Shown here one piece after another: positions 1 to 11,676 of a stretch of 64,000 nt of DNA. A model generated the notes under the pieces. That model made no database searches and was not told the DNA's origin. It worked only from the letters and a program-made list of their open reading frames with translations. A program made the position numbers and the translations under genes. Source of the stretch: Lojkania enalia. Lineage: Eukaryota; Ascomycota; Dothideomycetes; Pleosporales. The stretch is from contig ML986578.1 of the NCBI GenBank assembly GCA_010094045.1, positions 1,054,001 through 1,118,000 on the forward strand, in the 5' to 3' direction. The first letter of the stretch is position 1. Every line of letters begins with the position of its first letter.

Positions 1-1124
1 GTGACAAAACGGAACAGACAACGGTAATTTTGCCAACTGTCTCGAAATAGAATGAGCATTTCCCAGGGAATGACATGCTAGCCACACGCGACACTCTCCT
101 AGAAGGGGATGAGACGGTAGCACACGTAGCACAGATAGAAGCGAAAGACTAACATCACTGGTATTAGGACTGTCTTGAGATGAAGCAAGATTATCGGCGG
201 TATGAAGTGCGAACATTTAATCTCGCAATGCAACACGAGTTTCCGAATCCAAATAAGATGTTTCGAATCGGAAAGGTTAAAGTCCCCATTCCAACAGTGG
301 AACAGGCGTGGAGTAATTCCAATTTACCCGTTTTTTGGTTTCTGCAGTTAATCACTAACCTTCGTAGAGCAAATGCAAGCTATTCATGTCTTTGAAACTC
401 ATCCTGAGCTCCTGGGAAGAAGATGGCTTCCTCAAAGCCACCATTACAACCAGAATATGAACCATCCCCTTCGGACGGATGCTATTTTATATCAACCTGA
501 GTTCGTAACAATAGCAGCCTCTCAAGACACGGGAGAGCGCCCTATAGAAAGTGAGCTTAAACCTGTGAGTGCAAAGCAGCCAATCATTACAAACACCCTT
601 CCAACTACTATATCTAAACACAGCGCTTATAAGCCCGAAAAGGGAGGACGCCACAATGACTCCGCAACGAAAGCGGAAGTGAGAACGACTCGTTCCCTGA
701 GAGCCCTTAGATCGGCAAAGGAATCGATGAATACACAGAACGGACACGACCTCTGTGCGCTGTTTCTGTGCTGTGACACTGTGGGGGGTCGAGTCAACAT
801 TGAGGATATTGGTATGTAGAAGTCGACGTGAAAGCGGAAATTTCTCATTGTGGCTGTAAAATTAGAGCTAGAAATCGCGTCGTCTGGCATAGTTGTCACT
901 GGGAGGAAGGATAATGAATCATAGCAACTTGTGTTCGTTAGTGGAAGTAATCAGGTTAAAATTCATTGGTCTAGGAGAGTTCACTAAATAATTAAACCTC
1001 TAGTTGGATGTCTAGTTTCATTCATTATCTATCCGGCCTACATGAGAATATTGTACAATACGCTTGTACCTAATACCATAATACGATATAATATGCCATT
1101 GTTGCAGGATTATTTCTGGGTGTG
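1..1124. other. Left-edge stretch without a supported gene
   Basis: There are open frames here, the longest about 150 codons at 373-819 on the plus strand. None has a recognisable domain, a convincing start context or an obvious splice partner. The last part, near 1000-1124, is AT-rich and probably holds the 3' UTR of the kinase-family gene that ends at 1125. I see no repeat or RNA gene. Confidence 0.4.
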
Positions 1125-2230
1125 TTAATCCCCACCATACTTTCTCACCAAATTCTTCATTATGCTCACAGCGCCCGAACGATAGCCGCCGCCGAAAAGG
1201 GCATAATGATTTAGATGATGATACCTTTTACCGTGAGTTGTGAAGTTTCATTTACCAAATGGAAAATTACACTTACAGTTCGTACAACTTCACCCTGTCT
1301 TCATATTCTCCCACTGGCTCTGTCTTCGGACATATCTGATGATACTCCTTCAGAAAGCTTCCACCAAAACCTCCAAACATCTTCATAATACCCAGCTCAA
1401 ACTCACTATGTGCATAGCACGCACTAGGGTCATACACCACTTCTTCAGCCTCCCCTCCCTTTGTACCAATAACGCCAACGCTAGCGTTGCCGCTCCACAA
1501 GTCGCCATGCACAACGACAGGTGCTATGCCTTTTCCTTTATTTAGATGATCATCCCCAATCAGCCTTGGGACCACATTTGAGGCGGTTGCCTCAAGCAGG
1601 TTGTGTAACTCCTTGTCCGAACCATTGGACTTCTCCGCCCGTCGTAAGATAAAGCGTAGCCTGTTGTTTGCATAGAAGTCCGCCCATGAGCTTTTAAACT
1701 CATTATCCTGTGGCGTATCTCCACAACATGTAGTAACCGGAAATCCAAACATAGGCTTATCATATCCCTCCGGTATCGGCGCAGGAGTGGTATGCAATTT
1801 GGCGAGCTTCTCGGCGAGGGAAGGAGCTGATGATCTAGAGGAAGAGCGTCTAGATAGATCGAGGTAATTTGTGACGAGGAAATAAATCGATGGCTGGGAG
1901 GAGAATTGGCCGTGACCGAAGGATTGAGGGCATAGTGACGGGACTGCGTTGTATAGGGCGTTTAGAGAAGCATGCTCTCCTACAGTAGGTAAATTATCAA
2001 CCTTTGTTTGCTCTAAGAAGGCTCGAAAGTACAAATATACCTTTGAACATGATCTCAGCCTCTCTCCCCCGACCAGTCTTCATAAAGAACATCTTCTCTG
2101 TGCCATCGCCGAGCTTCGTCGCGATTTTTGACGTTGATGCAGAGCTCATCCCCCCACCCCCGGCAGAGGATACACTCGTATTCTGCGGGTCAAGGTCAAG
2201 GAGTTTTACAACAGCAGGATCTAGCTTCAT
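1125..2230 (-). CDS. Fructosamine/ketosamine-3-kinase family protein
   Basis: The family phosphorylates sugars bound to protein amines (fructosamines, ribulosamines) so that the adduct falls off; it is a cytosolic protein-repair role with an aminoglycoside-kinase-like fold. Three exons fit: 2230-2041, 1979-1277 and 1224-1125, joined across introns of 61 and 52 nt with GT-AG ends, giving 330 residues, close to the usual family size. Exon 2 carries the catalytic-loop signature HGDLWSGN near residue 220, followed by the metal-binding region YDPSACYAHSEFELG. Exon 3 restores the family C-terminus LYHHLNHYALFGGGYRSGA, which strongly supports the last splice. The start at 2230 (MKLDPAVVKLL) is the first ATG that leads straight into the conserved N-terminus. 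Substrate preference cannot be read from the sequence. Confidence 0.9.
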
Positions 2231-2841
2231 GATGGATCGACTGGCCTGTTTCTGGAGAGTAGCGAGCATACATAGAGTTGAAGCGCAACAAATGACCCTC
2301 GCGTGATGTTGTCGACACCCTTGCACATATGGCGTCTCAGCATTATCGATAAGAACGGTCGGTTACACCTTCTCCTAACAACCACTCTCAAAACTGGCAA
2401 GGCTCATTTGCCGGAGTCCTTCCTCTCCGTTAAGCCCTAAGCATTTCTATGGGAATATTCCTGCCGAATACCCATTCCAGCATTTGCAAGTGATTAGAAG
2501 ACTGCCTCCAAATGCGTTCTATTCCAAAGTCAGCAACTGTTTCGTAGAACATGCGGCATTTCAGGCTGCTTAGTCCCTAATAGGTGTCTTTCTGGTCGAT
2601 CCGCTGTTGCGCCTCCAATTATTACTCTGAAGGCTTCTGGCCCCATTCTGGGCAAGCTGAAGCTTAATTTCTTGCAACGACAGGACGTGGTACAGATGAC
2701 GGAATACTGTAGCTGCATCCTATGGTTATAGGTAGATATAATAGCATTATTTCCCCAGAGAAGGCCTAGATTTCGTTACCTCTCGCAATAGAATTCTTTC
2801 ATTCCTTGAAGAAATAGTCTTTCTTCGACATTTGCTCTTCA
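2231..2841. promoter_or_regulatory. Divergent intergenic region
   Basis: This 611-bp stretch lies between the kinase-family gene on the minus strand and an orphan gene on the plus strand, so it should hold both promoters. Short open frames are present but have no domain or splice partner. I see no TATA box I would defend. Confidence 0.4.
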
Positions 2842-3828
2842 ATGTCCAACGAACCTGCTTCCCCGCCGTCAGGTGCCCAATCCTCTACCCCTGGCTTCAA
2901 CACTATTCCCTCAGTCTCGCCTTCGAATACCATTGAACCCCTCACGCTATTCATAGCCAGTGACCAATGCTTCACGTACATATGCTCTACATTTGACCCA
3001 AGACGGATACTCTACCGCGTATCTCTCCCCCTCAAGTGTCCCAAGCACGTTATCGTGGGCATCGAAAAATTTATGTACAAGCTCATACACAATACCCTAA
3101 TCTCGAATCCTGAAGATATTCCAACACCCCCCAAAATGAGCGACCCTGATCTGCGGGGCATGACATCTTACGACGAAGAGGACAATGTCGGCCTAGGCAA
3201 AGACGCCAATATATCGGAACGCCCCTCGATGGTCGAAATGGGGGAGGCTGCAAATGTGAATAGTAGTCCGAGGTGGATATTTTACACTAGGCCGACTTAT
3301 GATGTTCGCAGGCCCGATCTGAATCCTGACGGGTGGTCGGCGCTTGGTGTTTGGGCTAGATCGCACAAGTGCTTTAATAAAATAGCGTCGCTGTCCCACT
3401 CCGCAATTACGAAGGACTGGAAAGCAAAGCTTGATGAGGGAAGAGATGACTGGAAGGTAGAAGCTGGTAGTGGCTTGATGGACAAGATTACGAATAAGAA
3501 GCAAGATATGTGGACGTGGAGAGATGGGGAAGGTGAAGTCCTTGCAGTCGAACAAGAGACCGAGATTCCAGTGGATGGAGAGCCTGAACCTTTGTTAAGA
3601 ATAGAGTTGGATGTAAAAACTGCGTTAGAGGATAGGAAGCTGGACTTCCTAGTTGCATTATGGGTTGGTAGGGTTGCGGCAGAGTTCGAGACTCTCAAAA
3701 CCCCACTGAGTTGGAATAAAGGTGAGCTCCCAATAGTCTGGCTTTACAAATATGACATTAACGGGGAAATAGTCCAGCTGAATGCGTTCTATAAGTTGTT
3801 CAAGTATATGGTGCCTAATCCAAAGTGA
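2842..3828 (+). CDS. Hypothetical protein, 328 aa
   Basis: A single uninterrupted frame with coding-like composition; I do not recognise the family. The first 30 residues are rich in Ser and Pro and probably disordered. A hydrophobic core segment (LTLFIASDQCFTYICSTF) follows, then a region with acidic patches around residue 110, and a more ordered C-terminal half with many Trp residues (WIFYTRP, GWSALGVWARSHKCF, MWTWRDGEGEV). It ends with LVALWVGRVAAEFETL and a short basic tail. No signal peptide and no clear transmembrane helix are seen. The start at 2842 is the first ATG of the frame; an upstream exon cannot be excluded. It is transcribed away from the kinase-family gene. Confidence 0.65.
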   Translation: MSNEPASPPSGAQSSTPGFNTIPSVSPSNTIEPLTLFIASDQCFTYICSTFDPRRILYRVSLPLKCPKHVIVGIEKFMYKLIHNTLISNPEDIPTPPKMSDPDLRGMTSYDEEDNVGLGKDANISERPSMVEMGEAANVNSSPRWIFYTRPTYDVRRPDLNPDGWSALGVWARSHKCFNKIASLSHSAITKDWKAKLDEGRDDWKVEAGSGLMDKITNKKQDMWTWRDGEGEVLAVEQETEIPVDGEPEPLLRIELDVKTALEDRKLDFLVALWVGRVAAEFETLKTPLSWNKGELPIVWLYKYDINGEIVQLNAFYKLFKYMVPNPK

Positions 3829-4557
3829 GATAATAATCACTTCCTACCGCGTGTTTTGATTACGAAATAATGAATCATCACTTCAGGAAGGCCCTTCATA
3901 GGTGATTAGAGTCTCATCTCTCCAACTAATGTTATGGGTATAGGGGAGAAGTGCTTGCTGGGGACTGGAAAATGCAATCACGAGACTATTGTACTATTAT
4001 TTAGGTGGCTAATTTATTACGCTCTGAATGTCTCTCCTTCGCTAGTTAATGATATTTTAAATGCGCTTTCTACAAGTCATTCAACAGCTAATTGGCCAGT
4101 TGATAATTGCCTATGTTATAAAAGCTTGATTAATTCGCTAGTCCAATACGCACCTTGGTCAGTCACTTACAGCCTTCACAACCGTAGCGTGAGTGTTTCA
4201 ATACTCCTCATTACACATTTGGCGTATACGATATATATATGAGTTTGAGCTTTGCATGTGTAACAGATGTTTTCAAGTACTAACTAATTTTTGATCTGCT
4301 CTAAGAGTCGTGAATGGCTTGACAAGAGTAGACAAATGAAAGGAACAAAGAGCATAATTGTACCGGAAACACCAAAGTCATCCAGTGCGACGGTGGATCG
4401 GGAGTTGGTTCAATATATGTTCTAGAGGCCACAGAAATCGCTGTCCAACAGAATGCGTGAGGGAAAGCGAGAAACCAGGAGACTCATTTCACTTATTTCT
4501 TGCCCCTCTCACGGACCCTTTACCGAGGACTAACAAATCAAATTACGCTCTCGCAGC
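3829..4557. other. Convergent intergenic region
   Basis: This stretch lies between the 3' ends of the orphan plus-strand gene and the minus-strand protease homologue. It contains AT-rich sequence and short frames at 3934-4242 and 4358-4609 that I do not believe are coding. Probably 3' UTRs and spacer. Confidence 0.4.
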
Positions 4558-5867
4558 TCATTTCTTGAGCTGCGCAACTATTATCGCTTTAGCCATGTCC
4601 AATCCGTAGTTACAAAAGGGAATACTCACATCCGATTTCCCGATTATCTAAATCAAACACCGTATAGAACCCCCTCAAGAATGTACTTCCCAACACAATA
4701 GGCTCGTACCCAAGGTCGTCCGAAGGACCAATCGACACTAGGCAAACTGTGACCCATTTCTCAGGAGTCAACCGCATCTCCACCTCGTACGTATAATCGA
4801 ATGCATTTACCGTTAAGTCATGGCCAGCAATGTTGAAGGTAAGCTCCGGTAGGAAGGGACGCCTCTCGCAGGGAATGTAGCTATAGAGGATATCTAGTTG
4901 TTTAGCCCCGATACCGTAATATATGACCTCGAAAATTTCGCGGGGAAGGTAGATCCACGGTTCTGTAGTGATAACGGCGGGAGTACTATTTAAGCTGAGT
5001 TGAAATGGCACACTGGAATTGAAAGTAACAGACTCGGCTCGGATGTTGTACATGGCATCGAATGGGTCCTGGACCTCGTCTTCCCCAACTATCTTCGCTT
5101 TTGCGAAATCTCCAGTAAAAAGGTCGGGATTGATACCGCCGAACATGATCTCTCCACGTTCTCCGATGCGACGTGGGAATTTCAACGCCATGACATTTTC
5201 TTCCAGGACTTGCTTGTCCTGCAATAGCCTCAGGTAATTCGGATACGGCAAGGGGTCTGATTCTTTTGTTTCTGAATTCCAAGGCGGAGCAAGACCGAGC
5301 AAGCCATCATAGCCCCAGTTAGTACCAAACCAAGTGACTGCGTGGCTCTCGTTATATTCCATAAACAGTTGCTGCTCAATTGCAAGGTCACTTATCCGGA
5401 TTGTGTCATATGATAGTGGGCCGTGATACTCTACGCCTTGATATAGAGCAGTTGCTCGGGTGCCGTTTGGCCTGTAGGTTCTAGATGTAGAGGCATTGAA
5501 CTTATTAAACGGGAGATATGCGTCACAATAATAGCTGTGGTTCGTACATTCGACCGAGGGCACAAAAAATTCATTCGACTCAAAGTCTAAGGACACATTA
5601 AAATGCTGGGGTGGAGTCCCAATGGTGATGTTCACCGTATGGATGAATCCGTTGGTCTACAATCGCAGACCGACAGAGTCAGCATCAGGTCGTATGTCTA
5701 GGCAACACTATTCTTACCTCAATTGGCGCGGAGAATCTTTTCGAGGCACCAGTAGACAATATCTCTTGACCAGGTTTCAAGGTGCGCTCAAGAAGATCTG
5801 ATCCTATGAGCGGTGAGGCTTCAGCGAGCTTAAACACAGATAAACCTAACAAGATTTGGCTCAGCAT
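4558..5867 (-). CDS. Secreted A1-family aspartic protease homologue, probably inactive
   Basis: The fold is that of pepsin-like (A1) proteases, secreted to the wall or outside. Exons 5867-5718, 5656-4630 and 4577-4558 give 398 residues; introns of 61 and 52 nt have GT-AG ends and phases close. The start at 5867 gives a signal peptide (MLSQILLGLSVFKLAEA). Family landmarks include NITIGTPPQHFNVSLDF, YDGLLGLAPPW, GEIMFGGINPDLFTGDF, and a C-terminus FYTVFDLDNREIGFA, whose last residues come from the 20-nt exon 3. Both active-site loops are altered. The first reads DFES instead of DTGS, and the second reads AVITTEPWIYLP where AVxDTGTT is expected, so the second aspartate is lost. Many Asn-X-Ser/Thr sites suggest glycosylation. 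I infer a non-peptidase homologue. It is divergent from the dienelactone-hydrolase gene. Confidence 0.85.
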
Positions 5868-6195
5868 TGCGGCGAAGGTAGGATGAAGAACTTGGGCAGC
5901 ACCGCTCCTAACTTTGTCTTTCTGGGTCTGTGCCCCATGGTAGGCGGTAGGCCGTAAGCTAACACAGCCCAGTAGATGAAACATCACATCATAAGCAGAG
6001 GGTGGAAGCGATGGTCAAGCCTGGGGTCGGTATTTTCAGGAGATATTTGCCGACAGGCCGCTCCGAACCCCACGCTTTGATGATTCGGAGCAGCACTTCA
6101 ACTAGAGACCTCAGAAGGTTCAAAGAAACTACCCCTCCCACGTGCCATCCCACTTCGATTCTCTTAACCTTCTATTCCAAGTACTCAAGGTCAGG
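5868..6195. promoter_or_regulatory. Divergent promoter region, protease homologue / DLH gene
   Basis: A 328-bp spacer between two divergently transcribed genes. A CACGTG hexamer lies at 6139-6144, about 55 nt before the hydrolase start. Such a hexamer is expected roughly 16 times per 64 kb by chance, so its role is unproven. Confidence 0.45.
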
Positions 6196-7540
6196 ATGCT
6201 TATCCAGGAGTCCCACAAAGATGTAGCCACCCAGGCAGGTGGCGATATGAGTAATTGATACTTTCAAATTTGCGGAAGAAATCGTATGCTAATTGCTTAC
6301 TTAGGAATCTTCCTCTTCCATCCGACAATTGCGAACTATCCGAAGGCAAAGTTTCCTGGAGTTGTCGTATTCAGCGAAATCTATCAAGGTAACAATCGCT
6401 TTAATATTACATAATATGAAGAAAGTACATCTCATTCCTCCTTTCTCATGATGAGAACAATTTATGTCTCCTCTCTCTAATCCGTTTAATGTATTTGAAT
6501 CTAGATTTGTTTTCGTACATATCACCGAAGTCCTGTCTGCTCCTTTATATCATCTCCGTTTGACTGTCAATCCCCCATAGTTTTAGATTCGTATCAGCCT
6601 CTGGTTTTTCCCACAAATGGACCACATCAATTTCGCGTCTCCCTTTCCTACGGTCTCTTCCCAGTAGTATACCCTAATCTGAATGCATAAAATTTCCCAC
6701 CATCCCCCAGACCTCAACATCTAACATCCCCAAGTGACTGGCCCCGTCACCCGCTTTGCCCGCCAAATTGCCTCCCAAGGCTACATCGTCGCAGCCCCAT
6801 CCTCATATCATGAATTCACTGGCCCCGACCCCCTCGCCTACGACGGCCCCGGCACCGACAAAGGCAACGAATGGAAGATCATGAAAAAGGTCTCTGCCTA
6901 CGACGAAGATGCCACGCTGTCCATCGACGCGCTGCTTGCTCTGCCAACGTGCAATGGTAGGATCGGGGCGACCGGTATGTTCATTTTTTGCGACTCTCGA
7001 GCATGGGGATGCGATTGTCGATTGGGCTACTCTTGTCCTTTCTAACATCCTCTAGGTATGTGCCTCGGCGGCCACCTTGCCTACCGCTGCGCCCTAGACT
7101 CCCGAATCTCCTCCGCAATATGCTACTTCGCCACCGACATCCACTCCCACACCCTCGGCGAAGGGAAGAACGACGACAGTCTCACCCGCGCCAAGGATAT
7201 TAAAGGCGAACTAGTCATGATATTCGGGAAAATGGACAACCACGTCCCGCCCGAAGGTAGAGATTTGATAAGGAAAACACTGCATGAGGCCGGTGTTTGC
7301 TTTTCGTGGTATGAGATTGCGTGGGCACAACGTGAGTTTGATAATATGTGATAGTTGGGTGAGAGGGGATGCTGATGAGGTGTAGATGCATTTATCCGCG
7401 ACGAGCTGAGCAAGGGACGGTACGATCCCGCAATTGCGGGAATCTGTTTCGAGATGTTGAAGGAGTTGTTCAATCGCACACTTCGATCCGAACTGGGTCC
7501 ACGGAGTGGGGAGGATATCGAGGTTGAGGATATTTGTTAG
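6196..7540 (+). CDS. Dienelactone hydrolase family protein
   Basis: An alpha/beta hydrolase of the dienelactone hydrolase (carboxymethylenebutenolidase-like) family, probably cytosolic. Five exons join in phase: 6196-6250, 6305-6388, 6735-6974, 7056-7331 and 7386-7540, giving 269 residues, the normal size. Exon 1 encodes MLIQESHKDVATQAGGDM; exon 2 continues with FLFHPTIANYPKAKFPGVVV, the first core strand. The nucleophile motif GMCLGGH is rebuilt across intron 3 (Cys near 129). The acid lies in GKMDNHVPPEGR (Asp near 186), and the catalytic His near 219 is encoded across intron 4 (AWAQ-HAF). So the full Cys-Asp-His triad is present. Intron 2 is unusually long for this window (346 nt), and I see no extra exon in it. 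The substrate is unknown; many fungal members are not true dienelactone hydrolases. Confidence 0.9.
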
Positions 7541-7899
7541 ATATGGATGTAGGCATTCCAAGTTGAGCTAGCCGTGCCCATCGGGCTTGTGGCAGCATAG
7601 CGCCATGTAAATTGTACTCACATCATGAATGATTGTACAGACAGTGCACACCAATGGGACTAAGATCTCATTATCCTCATCCATAGATACTAGACCTGAC
7701 ACCCAATCCAGGGTATCATCCCCCTCTACGCCGCCTTTCTTCCTCATCAGACCATACACTGCCATGTCACCGGGTGCTCTATTGGCATCGTCAAACCATC
7801 GACGAGCGCAAATAGCCCACTGTAAATAAACTTTTAGGGGTGTCGTGTCGTAAAATATTTTAGCTACTACAAAATCGCACCGGCGTAATATCACAAACT
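7541..7899. other. Convergent 3' spacer
   Basis: This 359-bp stretch separates the stop codons of the DLH-family gene (+) and the deubiquitinase (-). Short frames on both strands overlap each other and show no domain. Probably both 3' UTRs. Confidence 0.4.
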
Positions 7900-10714
7900 T
7901 CAAGCTTCTACGCGCTGATAAAATAAGATATACGCCACCTTATTGTCCTTGACTCCCTCTTTTGGAAGCGGCGTCCTCTTGCCGGTAGTACTCGGAGTCG
8001 CGGTACCATTAACCACTCCACTCCACTTCTTGGCTCCCACGTCTTTGCTTTTATCCGTTCCGTTGACCTGACTCCAGCCACCTTCATCTTTCTTCTCTTC
8101 ATCATCCCCGATTTGCTCGAAGAAATTCCGACCGTGCCCAGCATCCTTCTTGTGCTGCTCAAGCGCAGTCGCCAAGATCTTGGGATCTTCTTCTGCGCCC
8201 CCTTCAGCAACATCCTCCGCGCGGATGCGTCGGATGACGGTATCATCAAGCCGAATCCATTCGCGGCCCTCTTGACGGCGAATGTCGACAGTGTAATGAC
8301 CACCGCTTGCGTTCTTACCATGGTGATAAACAGCTGCGGTGAGTTTGTAGCGGGGTAGACCTCCACGTACGCCAAAGCTTCCACGTTTGCCGGGTGGGAA
8401 GACCTCCTTAGGAATCTCCAGCTCCAATGGGTATCCAATCTTCTTCCAGACCTTCTGAGCTCCATTGGCATCATAATGGAACCTCTTAAGGTGAAGAATG
8501 AGGACGGGCGGGAGTGTTTCGATGAAGACTTGTTTGGTGGAAGCTTTAGCCCCTCGGGTAGCATTGTCCAGTGTTTCCAAATGAGTTAAACCTTTTAAGG
8601 CATCGGTAATATTGTGAATAGTCGGAGAACCAATATCTAGCTGAAGCGGCTGGTATGGTTCCAGGGTAACGGAAGTCTTTTCGCCAGGCTTGCGGTATTC
8701 GGAACGAATCTTCCCCCCAAAAATCTTTGTGATAGGGGTTTCGATCTCAATAGCACCGGATGATTGAGTGACCGAAGCCTTCTGCTTTTTCCCAACCTCG
8801 AGCCAACCACTGTCAAGAGAACCAGAACGTTCGGCCCGAGGGGATGAGATGGAGTTTGCGCCATTTGTGACCCTGTCATTCTTGATCACATGAGCACACT
8901 CGTCATGTAACCCGGCAAGCAAGAAACCCAAGAACTCCTCAGCGTCCTCTTGTTGGCCACGCTACTATTTGTAAGCTTTGATCAGGGAGCCCCTTAGAAG
9001 AAGTGCATACCTTCATATTGTCAAAGCGAGGCAGTCGCTTGATAACATCATACACATACTCGGGAGCTAGAGGGTCGCCATATTGTTCTAGCTCATTATC
9101 CTTTAGGCGAAGACGCAGTTTTTCGACCGAAATTGCTGAATCGATTACTTTGAAATCACGCATAAACATAATCCTTAGACAATTAGTGCCTATTTACTGT
9201 GCGAAATCCTCACGAACGTACATGGCATCTACTAAAGGGGTCTCCGACTTGAAGCTATGAACTGCACGCTTCGCGACCTGGTCCAAGAAGTCATAGAAGG
9301 GAACGCAGAAAAGAAGAACTTGAAGAATCTGTAATTTTTTTTAGCTGGTGATCAAGATAATGTAAAGCCTACTTACAGAATTCATATAACACAGATTGCC
9401 CGAATTTACAAGACCACGGGGCTGAAGGAAAGAAACCTTTCTATCGGAGTCTACCGAGAAAGATGCGAGCACGTCCGCAAGCGAATTGCTCTTTGGGGCT
9501 GCAGGTCCGTTCGTGGCGACCATTCCGTTGGAAGCTGCTGGCTGTTGAGTTGAAGCTGGTGCGGCTTTTGACCGCAATAATTCTGCCCAAGATTTTGGCT
9601 GAGCTGGCTTCGAAGGTGGAGATGCCTTTGGCGTCTCCTCGGCACTACCAGAAGCCTCAGGAGCGGGAGTAGGAGTACCTTCGGGCTTCCGCGGCTCCTC
9701 CTTATCCGTCGCCACGGACTTCTGGGTTGTGGATGCCACACTTGGGGGTTTCACGGGTCTGATCGGTATCAGAGGTACTGCCGGTTTGGTGGCGGTACGG
9801 GCGTGGGTAGCGGCGGCCGGGCGAGAAGGCGGAGCGGGCATCGAGGAAGATGGGCTAGTTGGGTGGGTGGAATCGATTTCAGAAGGAGGGTGAGAGGTAG
9901 AAGGAGTCTCGATTTCAGAGCCAGCGGCAATCGTGGACGTTTGCGATTCATCAGGCTCTTCAGTCGGCGTCTGCTCTGCATCATCGGCAACATCTTCACT
10001 CTTGTCCTCCTTCTCAACCTCTGCCTCTTGCTCATCTGCTATTGTTTGCTCGCGTGAGGGAAATGCGAGGCGCTCTTCTGTTGATGGTACTGGCGCCCTT
10101 CTCCGCTTCTTGTGTGAGGCCCTAGGAGGGAAGAGTTGTTCGGGAACAGATAGCCAGGGGAGCTGAGGATAAAACGGCATGCGGCAGGTCGGAGGAGGCG
10201 GAGGGGGTGCGGTGGAGACGGAGGCTACCGAAGGCGTACTTGGGGGTGGAGTAGGTGTAGTCATATTTGTTGGGGGCGTCGGAGATGACACATGGGTTTG
10301 AGAGGCCACTGAGGGTGTCGAAGGAGCTGGTTGGGGAGTCTGGTTGCGAGGTGCGGGAGGTGTCCTCGAGTGGGCAATGGGCGGCGTTTGTCCTAGCGAA
10401 CGATTTACCGGGGGTAGTGCTGCCATGTGAGGGTGAGAGGATACTACCACTGGCGAGCCCTGGGGATGAAAGGGACGCGGAGGTAGGGAGTACTGGGGTT
10501 GAGGTTGCGGAATTGGTTGAGGGTGGTACCATTGCTGGGGGTATGGGTATCCGTGCGAAGGCCCATAGTGCTGGGGGTGATGGTACTGGTTATAGGGGTT
10601 GTGGTGTACCGGCGAGTGAGTCTGCGGGGGGATCTGGTGGTGATATGCATAATCGTTGTGTCTCCGTCCCTGATGCATGGGCACCGCAGGAGGCATATGA
10701 GGACCGGGCATCAT
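7900..10714 (-). CDS. ubp3: Ubiquitin carboxyl-terminal hydrolase, Ubp3/USP10 type
   Basis: A USP-family cysteine protease that removes ubiquitin. Ubp3/USP10 members act with Bre5/G3BP-type cofactors on COPII components, stress factors and 40S ribosomal proteins. Four exons (10714-9377, 9328-9222, 9173-9011, 8961-7900) close in phase to 889 residues. The first 440 residues are low complexity: His/Pro/Gln-rich, then Ser/Thr/Pro-rich with acidic stretches, as in fungal Ubp3. The Cys box (GLVNSGNLCYMNS-ILQVLLFC) is split by intron 1, with the nucleophile near 442. A QQEDAEEFLGFLLAGLHDE block follows, and the His box (SGGHYTVDIRR, His near 757) and RLDD acid motif lie near the C-terminus. All catalytic residues are present. 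The start at 10714 is the first ATG of the frame; a further 5' exon is possible. It is head-to-head with the Mag2/RNF10-type ligase. Confidence 0.9.
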
Positions 10715-11676
10715 TGCCAACTGGCGTCGATGTTGCCTTCACAGTCAGCGCCGGCCAGAGACCAAGCGACCAACCTGTGAGGCAACTGGGAGAGCGGTCC
10801 GGCGAGCACCTGAGCCGATGTATAGTCCTCCCGGCGACGGATAAGAGTTGGGAGCGATGGAGGCGGTTGTGGTTGAGAGCGCAAGGTCGCGGGTGTTGCG
10901 CCCAAGAATTATTGCTGGGGTCTGGAAAGAGGCGCGTAGCGAGCCGAGTGCAGGCAGAAGGGCAAGGCTGCAGAGGCAGGGCGGCGGCTCATGTTTTCAA
11001 CAAGACATGGCGAGGCAGTGAATGGCTGCCCGCGGTGATGGCTTGTTAGAGGGGAGGTGTTGGTGGTGGTGAAGGGGGGCCGGTTGGCGCGGGCCTGAGG
11101 CAGTGGAAGGAGTTCGAATGTTCAAGCGGCTCTCTAAGCTGCGCTGCGAGCCTTGCCGCTGGTCTGTGCCCGCCGGTTGTTCTCCGGGGCCTCTGGGACA
11201 AACTCTGGGGCCGCGCGATGGGCGAAAACAAGACACAAGCGCACGCAATTGATCTTCTGGGACGCTTACGGGGGCCAGTGGCGAGAGGTCGAGACAGCCG
11301 TCAAAGCGAGCCGCAGGATGCGGAGATAGGCAGACGAGTTGTGTCACTCTCTTCCTGGTCCATGCACTCACTTGAGTTGGGACATCCCCATTGGGGTAGC
11401 ATCACGTGATTTGCAATTGCCAAAGGCGTCATGGGTCGACGGCTCCCGTGGCCATCTCTGACTCTTCCCCAAGTCCATCACCCTTTGGGGGGACCCAAAC
11501 GCCTCAAACAGCAAATCAATTCACCCAAAGACCCCTCCCTGCCCTCTCCGACCCTTTCTCCCTATCTCCCGTCATCCTCGCTGCCTTCTCCCCTTCCCGA
11601 CCGCCACTCTCCTCTCTCCTCGGCCTACAGCTATCATCGTCATCGTCGCCGACTACCGCTGGCAGAGGGCAACGCC
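10715..11676. promoter_or_regulatory. Shared divergent promoter of the Ubp3-type and Mag2/RNF10-type genes
   Basis: About 960 bp of GC-rich sequence separates two start codons facing away from each other, so it must hold both 5' leaders and promoters. A perfect 10-bp palindrome, ATCACGTGAT, lies at 11401-11410 and contains the CACGTG core bound by bHLH factors such as Cbf1-type proteins. A pyrimidine-rich stretch (about 11440-11640) precedes the ligase start, as is common just upstream of fungal transcription starts. Long open frames across it look like by-products of GC richness. Confidence 0.55.
11401..11410. promoter_or_regulatory. ATCACGTGAT palindrome in shared promoter
   Basis: A perfect 10-bp palindrome containing CACGTG, 267 nt before the Mag2/RNF10-type start, inside the only DNA separating it from the Ubp3-type gene. 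Confidence 0.45.

Noticed and set aside
373..819. 148-codon frame near the left edge
   Set aside because: No recognisable domain, no splice partner, overlapping frames of similar length on the other strand.
6139..6144. CACGTG hexamers taken singly as regulatory sites
   Set aside because: A given hexamer is expected about 16 times in 64 kb; only longer shared versions were kept.
10267..11049. Plus-strand open frame of 260 codons
   Set aside because: It lies opposite the low-complexity N-terminus of the Ubp3-type gene and its leader. Gly/Ser/Val-rich composition mirrors the antisense Pro/Ser/His codons, and it has no domain.
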